DNA from: Streptomyces sp. NBRC 110035
GTDB lineage: Bacteria; Actinomycetota; Actinomycetes; Streptomycetales; Streptomycetaceae
DNA: 45,034 bases
Direction: 5' to 3'
Assembly (NCBI RefSeq): GCF_000829695.1
Contig: NZ_BBNN01000042.1
Span: forward strand, 1-45,034
How positions within the stretch are numbered: position 1 is the first letter of the stretch; every line of letters starts with the position of its first letter. A model generated the notes under the pieces. The model made no database searches. It worked only from the letters and a program-made list of their open reading frames with translations, and was not told where the DNA came from. The translations under genes and the position numbers were made by a program. Of this stretch, positions 16,708 to 25,800 are shown piece after piece.

Positions 16708-17640
16708 CTACTTCGACGATTCGTGCGCCGATTCGGCCGGGACCGCGGCTATTCGCCGGCAGGCGTCGACCAGGGCGTGGTCCACCTCGTCCAGGGACCG
16801 CCCGTCCGCCACCGCCTTGGTGACCGTCCGCGCGGCGGTCTGCACGGTGAGGGCACGGGCCGGGACGTCCAGGACGGCCCAGGGATCGCCTGCGGCGTCG
16901 AGTGCGGTCCCGCCCGCGGCCCGGTAGGCGTCGAGGAACCGCCCCCATTCCTGCGGCTCCAGCAGCCCGCAGGCGAACCAGGCGGCGGGTCGCCCGAGAT
17001 CCCAGGCCGGGGTGCCCGCTCCCAGGTCGTCGACGTCGATCAGCCGCCAGGCCCCTCCGGGGACCCGTACCAGCTGGCCGAGGTGGAGGTCGCCGTGACA
17101 CAGGGCGGCCGGCCGCGGCATGGGTGCCTCGGCGCGCGCCCAGGCCGGCAGGGTCGCCCAGGCGGCCAGTACGGGGGCCACGGCCGGGTGGGGGCCGATC
17201 GGGTGGAGCCCGGCGACGGCACGGGCCGCCTTGTGGGGGCCGCGCATGACCGGCGCCGACTCGGGGACGGGTGCGCGGTGCAGCAGGGCGAGCAGCGTAC
17301 CGACGGCTTCCCAGGGGGCGGCGTCGGGATCGTCCGGGTCGACCGGGATGCCGTACGGCCAGAAGGTCACGAGCCTGCCGCGCAGGTCGGCCGGTGCCGG
17401 ACCGAGCGGGGGCAGGAACACGTCCGGGAGGTGGGAGGCGAGGGCGAGGCGCCGGGTCAGCCCGGCGGCGTCGGCGTCCGGTGCGTGGGCCTTCGCGACG
17501 GTGTCCGCGTGCCGGACGACGGTGCCGTCGGGGCGGTCGGCGAGGGTGCCGCCGGCTCCGCAGGAGCAGGCGGGGGTGCGGGCATGGGCGATGCCTTCGG
17601 CCCGGGCGGTGAGTTCGGTAAGGAGGGTGGTGGCTGTCAC
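16708..17640 (-). CDS. Aminoglycoside phosphotransferase (APH)-fold kinase
   Basis: A 310-residue protein of the APH/choline kinase superfamily. The catalytic loop is LCHGDLHLGQLV (HGD with the following His in place of the usual Asn) and the metal motif is LIDVDDLGAGTPAWDLGRP. The ATP-binding half is divergent, with an early CSCGAGG segment and a lysine at TVAKAHAPD. The substrate is unknown and antibiotic resistance should not be assumed, since most chromosomal Streptomyces relatives have no known role. The start is the GTG at 17640, preceded by AGGGAG. Upstream (17641–18009) there is no gene, only a terminator hairpin. Confidence 0.82.
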   Translation of the reverse strand: MTATTLLTELTARAEGIAHARTPACSCGAGGTLADRPDGTVVRHADTVAKAHAPDADAAGLTRRLALASHLPDVFLPPLGPAPADLRGRLVTFWPYGIPVDPDDPDAAPWEAVGTLLALLHRAPVPESAPVMRGPHKAARAVAGLHPIGPHPAVAPVLAAWATLPAWARAEAPMPRPAALCHGDLHLGQLVRVPGGAWRLIDVDDLGAGTPAWDLGRPAAWFACGLLEPQEWGRFLDAYRAAGGTALDAAGDPWAVLDVPARALTVQTAARTVTKAVADGRSLDEVDHALVDACRRIAAVPAESAHESSK

Positions 17641-17889
17641 GGGGCTCCCTGGGTGCGGTCTGGGGAGAGGGTACGCGGGGGCGTGACCGGCGTTGGCCGG
17701 TGACGCCGGGGGAGACACGGATGCCCGCAGTGACGAGGCACCGGTGGGCGGTGGCGGCCGCGCGACTCGGCGACGCTCCCGAACACCGTCCGCCGCAACA
17801 CCCCCGTAGGCACCGCGGCCACGCGTCGGGGACCCCCCGCGGCCGGCGGCCGCCTCCGCGAAGGGGCACACCGGTTCGGGCGCGGAGAG

Positions 17890-17921
17890 ATGCCGGCGCA
17901 GCTCCCCAGCTGCGCCGGCAT
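17890..17921 (-). terminator. Terminator after small membrane protein gene
   Basis: A perfect 14-bp stem (17890–17903 with 17908–17921) with loop CCCC, downstream of the minus-strand gene at 18010. Confidence 0.75.
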
Positions 17922-18009
17922 TCCTGCCGTCCGCCGCACCCCCGTCCCCACGGGGTTTCATGGGTGGATGTCCCCGCCCGGACCGCTCTTCCGGGCCTGG
18001 GGTCGCCGC

Positions 18010-18219
18010 TCAGCGCCCCAGCATCTCTCCCACGGACGACGCCTGTGTGGCCACTGTCTCCCACCCGTCGAAGACGAGGAGGAGCAGGACCGCCAGGGGA
18101 AGAGCCATCAGTGTCGCCACCACGGGGTGGCGACGGCCCTCGCGGCTCGGGCGGAACATGGCGGCGCCCGCCTTGTGTGCCCGTGTGCGGACGACTGTCC
18201 GCGATGCCGTGTGGGCCAT
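18010..18219 (-). CDS. Small single-span membrane protein
   Basis: A 69-residue protein with a basic N-terminal third (RTVVRTRAHKAG, RPSREGRRH), one membrane helix (VVATLMALPLAVLLLLVF) and a short polar tail. A strong GGAGAGG site precedes the ATG and a perfect hairpin follows, so it is a real transcription unit. I do not know the family's role; an inside-positive topology is predicted. Confidence 0.72.
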   Translation of the reverse strand: MAHTASRTVVRTRAHKAGAAMFRPSREGRRHPVVATLMALPLAVLLLLVFDGWETVATQASSVGEMLGR

Positions 18220-18498
18220 GAGCCCTCTCCTGACCGTTTCTTGTTGTCGCGGTGCCTCGGGTGCCGTGTGCGAACCTTCGGCAGCGGCGGGCGTCTGACC
18301 TCGGAGGACGAGTACCGCACCCGCCGCTCGACCTCAAATCTAGGTGCCCGGCACTTCCCGGACGTCATGCCCTCGTACCGATTGCCGGGCCTCCCGGAGG
18401 ATGAGCCATGACCTGCGGCGTACTCCCCTGGGTGGAGACGGGCCCCTCCGTGTCAGGGACATCCCCGAGGGGGCGTCCGGTCCGCCCCTTCTCGTCGC

Positions 18499-18732
18499 TC
18501 ATGTCTCCGAGTCGTCCACCCGCGGCACCGGGTGCTCGACCAGCGCGAGGACCCGGTTCGCCATGAACCTGGCCGTGCGCACCGCCGTTCCCGTACGCGT
18601 GACTTCACTCACTTCGACCACGCCCCGGCGCACCGCTGTCTCCACTCTGCGGCCCGCCCTGCTCGCCACCACCTCGTACGTGCGCGTCGTGTCCCCCGCG
18701 TCCACGACTATCTCCACCCGGTCACCCTTCAT
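18499..18732 (-). CDS. Small conserved-looking hypothetical protein
   Basis: A 77-residue soluble protein (MKGDRVEIVVDAGDTTRTYE onward) rich in short beta-strand patterns (VEIVVDAG, TYEVVASRAG, VEVSEVTRTG) and ending VLALVEHPVPRVDDSET. No domain recognised. The ATG has GAAGGG eleven bases upstream; a GTG at 18744 overlaps that site and is less likely. It is divergent from the protein kinase gene, with 196 bp between starts. Between this gene and the one at 18010 (18220–18498) nothing else is evident. Confidence 0.65.
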   Translation of the reverse strand: MKGDRVEIVVDAGDTTRTYEVVASRAGRRVETAVRRGVVEVSEVTRTGTAVRTARFMANRVLALVEHPVPRVDDSET

Positions 18733-18928
18733 TTGATCAATCACCCTTCGGCGTCGAGTGGTTGGGGCCAGCGCGACCTGCGAACCCGGCCTGTCCGCAC
18801 GTCCCCCGACCACTCTTCAAGTGTCCCACCCGGCACTGACAATCCGTCGCTGCGAGAGGGCGCGGCCTCTGCGCAGGGGCGCCCGGGGAAACGTAAGCTG
18901 TGGCACGTCACAGGACCGGGCAGCGGGG

Positions 18929-20245
18929 ATGAACATGGCGATGATGCGCCTGAGGCGCGAGGACCCGCGCGTCGTCGGCTCTTTCAGGCTTCACCGACGG
19001 CTCGGCGCGGGTGGGATGGGCGTCGTCTATCTCGGCTCCGACAAGAAGGGGCAGCGCGTCGCGCTGAAGGTCATCCGGCCCGATCTGGCGGAGGACCAGG
19101 AGTTCCGTTCGCGGTTCGCGCGGGAGGTGTCCGCGGCGCGCCGCATCCGTGGCGGGTGCACGGCCCGGCTGGTGGCCGCCGACCTCGAGGCGGACCGGCC
19201 CTGGTTCGCCACCCAGTACGTTCCCGGCCCGTCGCTGCACGACCGGGTCGCCGACGGGGGGCCGCTCGGGGCGGCCGAGGTCGCCGCGGTCGGCGCGGCC
19301 CTGTCGGAAGGGCTGGTGGCCGTGCACGAGGCCGGGGTCGTGCACCGGGATCTGAAACCGTCCAACATCCTGCTGTCCCCGAAGGGGCCGCGGATCATCG
19401 ACTTCGGCATCGCCTGGGCCACCGGCGCCTCGACGCTCACCCACGTCGGTACGGCGGTCGGCTCACCCGGTTTCCTCGCGCCGGAGCAGGTGCGGGGCGC
19501 GGCCGTCACACCGGCCACGGACGTGTTCTCGCTGGGTGCCACGCTGGCGTACGCGTCGATGGGCGACTCGCCCTTCGGGCACGGCAGTTCGGAGGTGATG
19601 CTGTACCGCGTGGTGCACGAGGAGGCTCATCTCCAGGATGTCCCGGACGCGTTGGCGCCGCTCGTGCGCGCGTGCCTCGCGAAGGACCCCGAGGAGCGGC
19701 CCAGCACACTCCAGCTGTCGCTGCGGCTCAAGGAGATCGCCACGCGGGAGGGGCAGGGATTCACCGACGTACGTCCGCCGATTCCGCGCGGCGCGGAGTC
19801 CGAGCGGGGGGCCGGGCGTCTGGCCGGCACCTATCCGGACCGTGCGCAGCGCCGCGCGACGGGGCAGCAGGGCGCGTCCGAGGGCCGGGCCACTCCCCCG
19901 CCGCACGGCGCGACCCCGGGTCGCGGTACGGGTCCGGCCGGAGGCGGAGCGCCGCCGCGGCGCGGTGACCGGAGCGTGCCGTCGTCGCGCGGCGGCAGGC
20001 CGTCCGGGTCACGGTCGACATCGGGTTCCCGGTCCTCGTCCGGGTCACGGTCGACGTCCGGTTCCCGGTCCGCATCGGGGTCACGGAACCCGACGCGGTC
20101 GGATACCGGCTCCCGTCGTCCCGGGCCCCGGACGAGGGGTACCGGCCTGCGGCCGGCCAATCCGCGGCTGCTCGCACAGCGACTGTTCGTGTTCGTCGTG
20201 GTGACACTGGTGGTCGCGGCCGGTATCGCCCTGATCCAGGGCTGA
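18929..20245 (+). CDS. Membrane-anchored Ser/Thr protein kinase
   Basis: A 438-residue Hanks-type kinase. In order: glycine loop RLGAGGMGVVYLG, catalytic lysine in VALKVIRPD, catalytic loop HRDLKPSN, DFG motif IIDFGIAW, activation-segment end GSPGFLAPEQV and DVFSLGATLAY. All key residues are present, so it should be active. After about residue 270 comes a disordered Gly/Arg/Pro juxtamembrane region with GSRS repeats, then one membrane helix (RLFVFVVVTLVVAAGIALI) and only two residues outside. There is no external sensor such as PASTA, so input must come from the cytoplasm or partners. Start uncertain among ATGs at 18929, 18935 and 18941. Confidence 0.92.
   Translation: MNMAMMRLRREDPRVVGSFRLHRRLGAGGMGVVYLGSDKKGQRVALKVIRPDLAEDQEFRSRFAREVSAARRIRGGCTARLVAADLEADRPWFATQYVPGPSLHDRVADGGPLGAAEVAAVGAALSEGLVAVHEAGVVHRDLKPSNILLSPKGPRIIDFGIAWATGASTLTHVGTAVGSPGFLAPEQVRGAAVTPATDVFSLGATLAYASMGDSPFGHGSSEVMLYRVVHEEAHLQDVPDALAPLVRACLAKDPEERPSTLQLSLRLKEIATREGQGFTDVRPPIPRGAESERGAGRLAGTYPDRAQRRATGQQGASEGRATPPPHGATPGRGTGPAGGGAPPRRGDRSVPSSRGGRPSGSRSTSGSRSSSGSRSTSGSRSASGSRNPTRSDTGSRRPGPRTRGTGLRPANPRLLAQRLFVFVVVTLVVAAGIALIQG
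20007..20096 (+). repeat. GSRS-encoding tandem repeat in the kinase linker
   Basis: Near-repeats of an 18-bp unit, with a clearer 36-bp period, encode alternating GSRSTS and GSRSSS/GSRSAS units between the kinase domain and the membrane helix. Bases differ mostly at silent positions. Confidence 0.7.
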
Positions 20246-20426
20246 CCGGAAGGCCGGTCCGCGGCCTCGGCGACGACCGCGGGGACCAGACGGCCACCGG
20301 CCGCTGGAGCAGGGCGCCGGCCGGCTCGGGACCGCCGACGCCGTACGAGTCACCGCCCGGCCCCCTGCCCGGGTGCCCGCCCGTGGTCCGTGCCCGCGCC
20401 GCGCCCCGGCAGCGGCCCCGGTGTGC

Positions 20427-21272
20427 TCACGGCGCCGGTGGGCTCACCGCGTCCTGTGCCGTCGGCCGGCCCGTCGCCGTCGCGTAGAAGGCGACCGCGG
20501 CCGCCGCGCCCACGTTGAGCGAGTCGACGCCGTGGGACATCGGGATGCGGACCCGTTCGTCGGCGGCGGCCAGGGCCCGGGTGGTCAGCCCGGCGCCCTC
20601 CGCGCCCAGCATGAGGGCGACCCTGTCCATCCGGTGCGGGGCGACCTCGTCGAGGCTGCGGGCCTTCTCGTCGGGGGTCAGGGCCAGGAGTGCGAAGCCC
20701 GCCTCGCGGACCGGTTCCAGCCCTCTGGGCCAGCTGTCCAGCCTGGCGTACGGCACGGAGAAGACCGCGCCCATGGAGACCTTGACGCTGCGGCGGTAGA
20801 GCGGGTCGGCGCAGTCCGGGGAGAGCAGGACCGCGTCCATGCCGAGGGCCGCCGCCGAGCGGAAGACGGCTCCGATGTTGGTGTGGTCGTTGACCGACTC
20901 CATGATCACCACCCGGCGGGCGGTGTGCAGCAGTTCGGCCGCCGTGGGCAGGGGGGTGCGCTGCATGGAGGCGAGCGCGCCGCGGTGCACGTGGTAGCCG
21001 GTGACCTGTTCGGCGAGTTCCGGGCTCACGGCGTAGACCGGCGCGGGGAGTTCGTCGATGACGTCGCGCATGACGTCGACCCACTTGGCCGAGAGCAGCA
21101 TGGAGCGCATCTCGTAGCCCGCGTCCCTGGCCCGTCGGATGACCTTCTCGCCCTCGGCGATGAACAGGCCCTCGGCGGGTTCGCGTGTGCGGCGCAGCTC
21201 CACGTCGGTCAGGTTCGTGTAGTCGTGCAGGCGCGGGTCGTCGGGGTCCTCGACGGTGATGAGATCGACCAC
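20427..21272 (-). CDS. SpoU/TrmH-family RNA 2'-O-methyltransferase
   Basis: A 281-residue SPOUT methyltransferase. An N-terminal substrate-binding domain (GLFIAEGEKVIRRA) precedes the knotted catalytic domain with motif 1 SVNDHTNIGAVFRSAAALG, motif 2 LMLGAEGAGLT and motif 3 VRIPMSHGVDSLNVGAAAAV. The catalytic Arg in motif 1 and the Asn in motif 3 are present. It probably methylates a ribose in rRNA or tRNA; the site is not readable. Some relatives confer resistance to ribosome-targeting antibiotics, but nothing here indicates that. The start is a GTG. It is convergent with the kinase gene. Confidence 0.9.
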   Translation of the reverse strand: MVDLITVEDPDDPRLHDYTNLTDVELRRTREPAEGLFIAEGEKVIRRARDAGYEMRSMLLSAKWVDVMRDVIDELPAPVYAVSPELAEQVTGYHVHRGALASMQRTPLPTAAELLHTARRVVIMESVNDHTNIGAVFRSAAALGMDAVLLSPDCADPLYRRSVKVSMGAVFSVPYARLDSWPRGLEPVREAGFALLALTPDEKARSLDEVAPHRMDRVALMLGAEGAGLTTRALAAADERVRIPMSHGVDSLNVGAAAAVAFYATATGRPTAQDAVSPPAP

Positions 21273-21302
21273 GGGGTGATACTGCCTCGTCCTGGGTGGT
21301 GT

Positions 21303-21334
21303 GGTGCCGACGGCCGGGTCCGGCCGTCGGCACC
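21303..21334 (-). terminator. Terminator after cobA
   Basis: A perfect 14-bp stem (21303–21316 with 21321–21334) and loop GGTC, 50 bp beyond the cobA stop and upstream of the methyltransferase gene. Confidence 0.75.
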
Positions 21335-21383
21335 GGGGGTTGTTTTCGGGTACGTCGCCCGGGTCCGCGAGGACTGCGCGGGC

Positions 21384-22667
21384 TTACGAGGACTGCGCGG
21401 GCCGAGAGGGCTGCGCGGACTGTGAAGGCTGCGCGGCCTGCGCGGCCGGGGGGCCGACGTGCACGACCTCGCCGATGACGATGACCGCCGGCGGCTTGAC
21501 CTCCTCGGCGCGGACGGTCCCGGCGACCGTGGCGAGGGTGGCGTCGACGCGGCGCTGGGCGGCCGTGGTGCCCTCCTGGACGAGGGCGACCGGGGTGTCC
21601 GGGGACCTGCCGTGCGCCACGAGGGTCTCGGCGATCCGGCCGATCTTGTCGACACCCATGAGTACCACCAGGGTGCCGGTCAGCTTCGCCAGGGACGGCC
21701 AGTCGACCAGGGAACGCTCGTCGTCGGGCGCGACGTGGCCGCTGACCACGGTGAACTCGTGGGCCACGCCGCGGTGGGTGACCGGAATCCCGGCGGCGCC
21801 CGGGACCGAGACGGAGCTGGAGATACCGGGGACCACGGTGCACGGGATGCCCGCCTCGGCGAGCGCCTGGAGCTCCTCCATGCCGCGGCCGAAGACGTAC
21901 GGGTCGCCGCCCTTGAGCCGGACGACCGACTTGCCCTGCCGGGCGTGCTCGATCAGCGCGTTGTTGATGGCCTCCTGTGCCATGAACCGGCCGTACGGGA
22001 TCTTCGCCGCGTCGATCACCTCGACGTGCGGCGGGAGTTCGGCCAGCAGGTCGCGCGGGCCGAGCCGGTCGGCGATGACGACGTCCGCCTCGGCGAGCAG
22101 TCGGCGTCCGCGCACGGTGATCAGGTCCGGGTCGCCGGGGCCTCCGCCGACGAGGGAGACTCCCGGGGTGCGGGTGCGGTGGTGCGGGGCGACGAGTGTG
22201 CCGTCGCGCAGGCCCTCGACCACGGCGTCGCGGATCGCGGCGGTGTGGCGGGGGTCGCGGCCCCTGGCGTTCGTGGTGAGGACGGCGACCGTGACTCCCT
22301 CGCTGTGCCCGGTGGCCGGGGTCCAGGCCGTGGCCCGGTCCGCGTCGTCGGAGCGGACGCACCAGACGCGGTGGTTTTCGGCCTCGGCGGAGGCGATGGC
22401 ATTGGCCTCGCCGTCGCTGGTGGCGATCAGCGCGTACCAGGCGTCCGCGAGGTCGCCCTCGGCGTAGCGGCGCCGTTCCCAGGTGATCTCACCGGCGTCC
22501 GCCATCCCCTCCACGGAAGGTGTCGCCTCGGGTGAGATCAGGACGATGTCCCCGCCGGCCGCTATGAGGGCGGGCAGCCGGCGCTGGGCGACCTGGCCGC
22601 CGCCGAGCACCACGACTCGACGGCCGGTGAGGCGGAGGCCCACGGGATAGGCGGGGTGTTCGGCCAT
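21384..22667 (-). CDS. cobA: Uroporphyrinogen-III C-methyltransferase with SirC-like N-domain
   Basis: A 427-residue two-domain enzyme. Residues about 10–120 form an NAD-binding precorrin-2 dehydrogenase-like domain (VVVLGGGQVAQRRLPALIAAG). From about residue 168 the SAM-dependent uroporphyrinogen-III methyltransferase follows (SLVGGGPGDPDLIT, RLKGGDPYVFGRGMEE, TVVPGISS). Compared with E. coli CysG (457 residues) the segment between the domains is shorter by about 50 residues, so ferrochelation may be weak or absent. It makes precorrin-2 for cobalamin and siroheme. The last 25 residues are a low-complexity Ala/Gln/Ser tail. It lies downstream of the BluB–CobT gene. Confidence 0.9.
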   Translation of the reverse strand: MAEHPAYPVGLRLTGRRVVVLGGGQVAQRRLPALIAAGGDIVLISPEATPSVEGMADAGEITWERRRYAEGDLADAWYALIATSDGEANAIASAEAENHRVWCVRSDDADRATAWTPATGHSEGVTVAVLTTNARGRDPRHTAAIRDAVVEGLRDGTLVAPHHRTRTPGVSLVGGGPGDPDLITVRGRRLLAEADVVIADRLGPRDLLAELPPHVEVIDAAKIPYGRFMAQEAINNALIEHARQGKSVVRLKGGDPYVFGRGMEELQALAEAGIPCTVVPGISSSVSVPGAAGIPVTHRGVAHEFTVVSGHVAPDDERSLVDWPSLAKLTGTLVVLMGVDKIGRIAETLVAHGRSPDTPVALVQEGTTAAQRRVDATLATVAGTVRAEEVKPPAVIVIGEVVHVGPPAAQAAQPSQSAQPSRPAQSS

Positions 22668-22776
22668 GAGGCTGCGGCTCCTCGTACAGGCGGGCGTGCG
22701 AGGGGCGCTACGACACTGGAGCGGCCCTGACGTGCGGTGTGTGGATGTGCGGTTGCGGGATCAGCGTACGGCGGGG

Positions 22777-22822
22777 GGGGTGGGACGACCGCGACGGAAC
22801 ACCTGCCGCCGCGTCCCACCCC
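22777..22822 (-). terminator. Probable terminator after the bluB–cobT gene
   Basis: Arms GGGGTGGGACG (22777–22787) and CGTCCCACCCC (22812–22822) are perfectly complementary, with further imperfect pairing inside. It lies in the 188-bp gap before cobA. Confidence 0.5.
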
Positions 22823-22855
22823 GCTCCGGGGTGCCTGCTCCTGCTGCTCCTGCTG

Positions 22856-25800
22856 CTACTTCTCGGTGACGCCGGCCGAGTCGAACGTCGCCACCTCGTG
22901 CATGGCGCGCGCGGTGCTCTGCACCATCGGCAGGGCGAGCAGCGCGCCCGTGCCCTCGCCCAGGCGCAGGTCGAGGTCGACCAGCGGGCGCAGACCCAGC
23001 TTGTTGAGGGCCGCCACGTGGCCGGGCTCGGCACTGCGGTGTCCCGCGATGCAGGCGGCCAGTACCTCGGGGGCGATGGCACGGGCCACCAGGGCCGCGG
23101 CCCCGGCGCTGACACCGTCCAGGATCACCGGGGTACGCAGGGACGCGCCGCCGAGGAGCAGGCCCACCATGGCCGCGTGCTCGAACCCGCCGACGGCGGC
23201 GAGGACGCCGACGGGGTCGGCCGGGTCCGGCTGGTGGAGTTCGAGGGCGCGGCGCACGACGTCGGTCTTGCGGGCCAGGGTCTCGTCGTTGATGCCGGTG
23301 CCCCGGCCGGTGACCTCGCCGGGGTCCACGCCGGTGAAGACGGAGATCAGGGCGGCGGACGCGGTGGTGTTCGCGATGCCCATCTCACCGGTGAGCAGCG
23401 CCTTGTTGCCGGCGGCGACCAGGTCGCGGGCGGTCTCGATGCCCACCTCGATGGCCTGCTTGACCTCCTCGCGGGTCATCGCGGGGCCGGCGGTCATGTC
23501 GGAGGTGCCGGCGCGGACCTTGCGCGGCAGCAGCCCCGGGGTGGCCGGAAGGTCGGAGGCCACTCCGACGTCGACCACGCAGACCTCGGCGCCCACCTGG
23601 GTGGCGAAGGCATTGCAGACCGCTCCGCCGCCGAGGAAGTTGGCCACCATCTGGGCGGTGACCTCCTGCGGCCACGGAGTGACGCCCTGGGCGTGGACAC
23701 CGTGGTCGCCCGCGAAGACCGCGACGGCCGCGGGCTCCGGGATGGGCGGCGGGCACTGGCGGGACAGTCCGGACAGCTGCGCGGAGATGATCTCCAGCAT
23801 GCCGAGCGCGCCGGCCGGCTTGGTCATCCGCTTCTGTCGCTCCCAGGCCTCGCCCAGCGCCTTGGCGTCCAGCGGGCGGATCTGCGCGACGGTCTCGGCG
23901 AGCAGGTCGTGCGGCTCCTCGCCGGGCAGCACGCGCCTGCCGTACGTCTCCTCGTGCACGACCCACGACAGCGGGCGGCGCTTGGACCAGCCGGCCTGCA
24001 TCAGCTCGGGCTCGGCCGGGAACTCGTCGACGTAGCCCACGCACAGGTAGGCGACCACTTCGAGGTGCTCGGGCAGGCCCAGCGAGCGGACCATCTCGCG
24101 CTCGTCGAAGAAGCTGACCCAGCCGACCCCGAGGCCCTCGGCACGCGCGGCGAGCCAGAGGTTCTGGACCGCCAGGGCGGAGGAGTACGGCGCCATCTGC
24201 GGCTGGGTGTGCCGGCCCAGGGTGTGCCGGCCGCCACGGGTCGGGTCGGCGGTGACGACGATGTTCACCGGGGTGTCGAGGATGGCCTCGATCTTCAGTT
24301 CCTTGAACTGCTTCGCCCGGCCCTTGGGCAGCGACTGCGCGTAGGCGTCGCGCTGGCGCTCGGCCAGTTCGTGCATGCTGCGCCGGGTTTCGGCGGAGCG
24401 GATGACGACGAAGTCCCAGGGCTGCGAGTGACCCACGGAGGGCGCGGTGTGGGCGGCCTCCAGGACGCGGAGCAGGACCTCGTGCGGGATGGGGTCGTCA
24501 CGGAAGCCGTTACGGATGTCCCGGCGCTCCCGCATGACCTTCTGCACGGCCGCGCGCTCGGCGTCGTCGTAGCCGGGGGCGGCGGGGCCGGCGGGCGGCG
24601 CGGCCTCCGCCGCTCCGGCGTCCCGGGTGGCAAGGCCGTCGGGGTCCTGAGCGAGTACGGGCTGGGTCGGTTCGGCCTGAACCGGTTCGGTCTCCGTGGG
24701 CGGGTGCTCGGCCGGCACGTTCTCGGCGAGTCCCTGCTGGGCCGGCGGTTCGGGGGCGGGAGCCTCGGGAACGTCGCCGGTGTCGGCCTGGGGCGGCACG
24801 GAGACCGGGCCGGTGGCCCCGGGTCCGGGCTCTTCCGGCTGTTCCTCGGTGGGGAGGTTCAGGGGCTGCGGCGGGGTCGGCACGACTGCCTCGACGGGAA
24901 CGGACTCCCCCGGGACCCGGTCCGGCATCGCCGCCGGGGGAACGCTGCCGGGAGGCGGCGTGGCGGTGCCGTCGGGAGGGGGCACGGCCGCGGCGGGGAC
25001 GGCCGGGTCGGTGGCCGGGGCTTCGGGACCCGACAAGGCGGGCGGCACGGGAAGCGGCGTCCACGCCTCCTGGGCGGGCGGGGCGGGGGGGGCGGCCGGG
25101 GTCTGCTGGGGCCCCTGGACCGGATGCGCGGCCGGGACGTACTGGCCGCTCGCTTCCTCGGCCACGGGTTCGGCCGCAGCGACGGGAACGGACTCCGCGC
25201 CGGGGGCCGGCTGCGCGTCGGGGGTCGTCACTGCTTCCGGGGCCGGGACGACGGGCTCCGGTGCCTCGGCGTGCTCGGGCGTCCGGAGGACCGCGGCTTC
25301 GGGAGCCTGTGCCTCGGCGGTGGGGGCCCCCGGTTCGGCGGGGGCCCCCGGTGCCGCGGGAGCCTGTGCCTCGGCGGCGGGAACGGGGGCCTCGGCGTCG
25401 CCGTCGCTCAGGGCGACAGCGGGGGCTGCCTGCGGGGCTGCCGGGCCGGTGACCGGGCCCTGGGGCTCGTGGGCCGCGGCGGAGGCGGGGTCGGACCCCC
25501 CGGTGGCGGCGACGCCCTCCGGCACCGGGGCGGCCGCGGCCTCTTGGGCCGGGGCCTCCGGTGCCGCGCCGACCACAGGGGCGGCGTCGGCCTCGGGAGC
25601 CCGTACCTCGTCGGGCACCTGCGCCTCGGCAGCCGGTGCGGGAACGGTCTCGGCGCCCTGACCCGCGTCCGGGACGAGGGGCGGTACGGCGTCCGCGGCA
25701 GGTCCGGCTTCGTGTCCGGGGTTCTCGGGCAGCCCGGCGATCCCACCGGCCGCCGGATCCGCACCCGAACCCGGGCCTGTGCCCGAACCGGAATCGGACC

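Noticed and set aside
16708..17640. Antibiotic-resistance aminoglycoside kinase
   Set aside because: The APH fold is clear, but the N-terminal half is divergent and there is no biosynthetic or resistance context. The fold alone does not support resistance.
22786..22855. Stop-codon read-through extending CobT into CAG/GAG repeats
   Set aside because: The frame after TAG encodes QQEQQEQ followed by low complexity, and a terminator-like stem follows. CobT already has its normal end.
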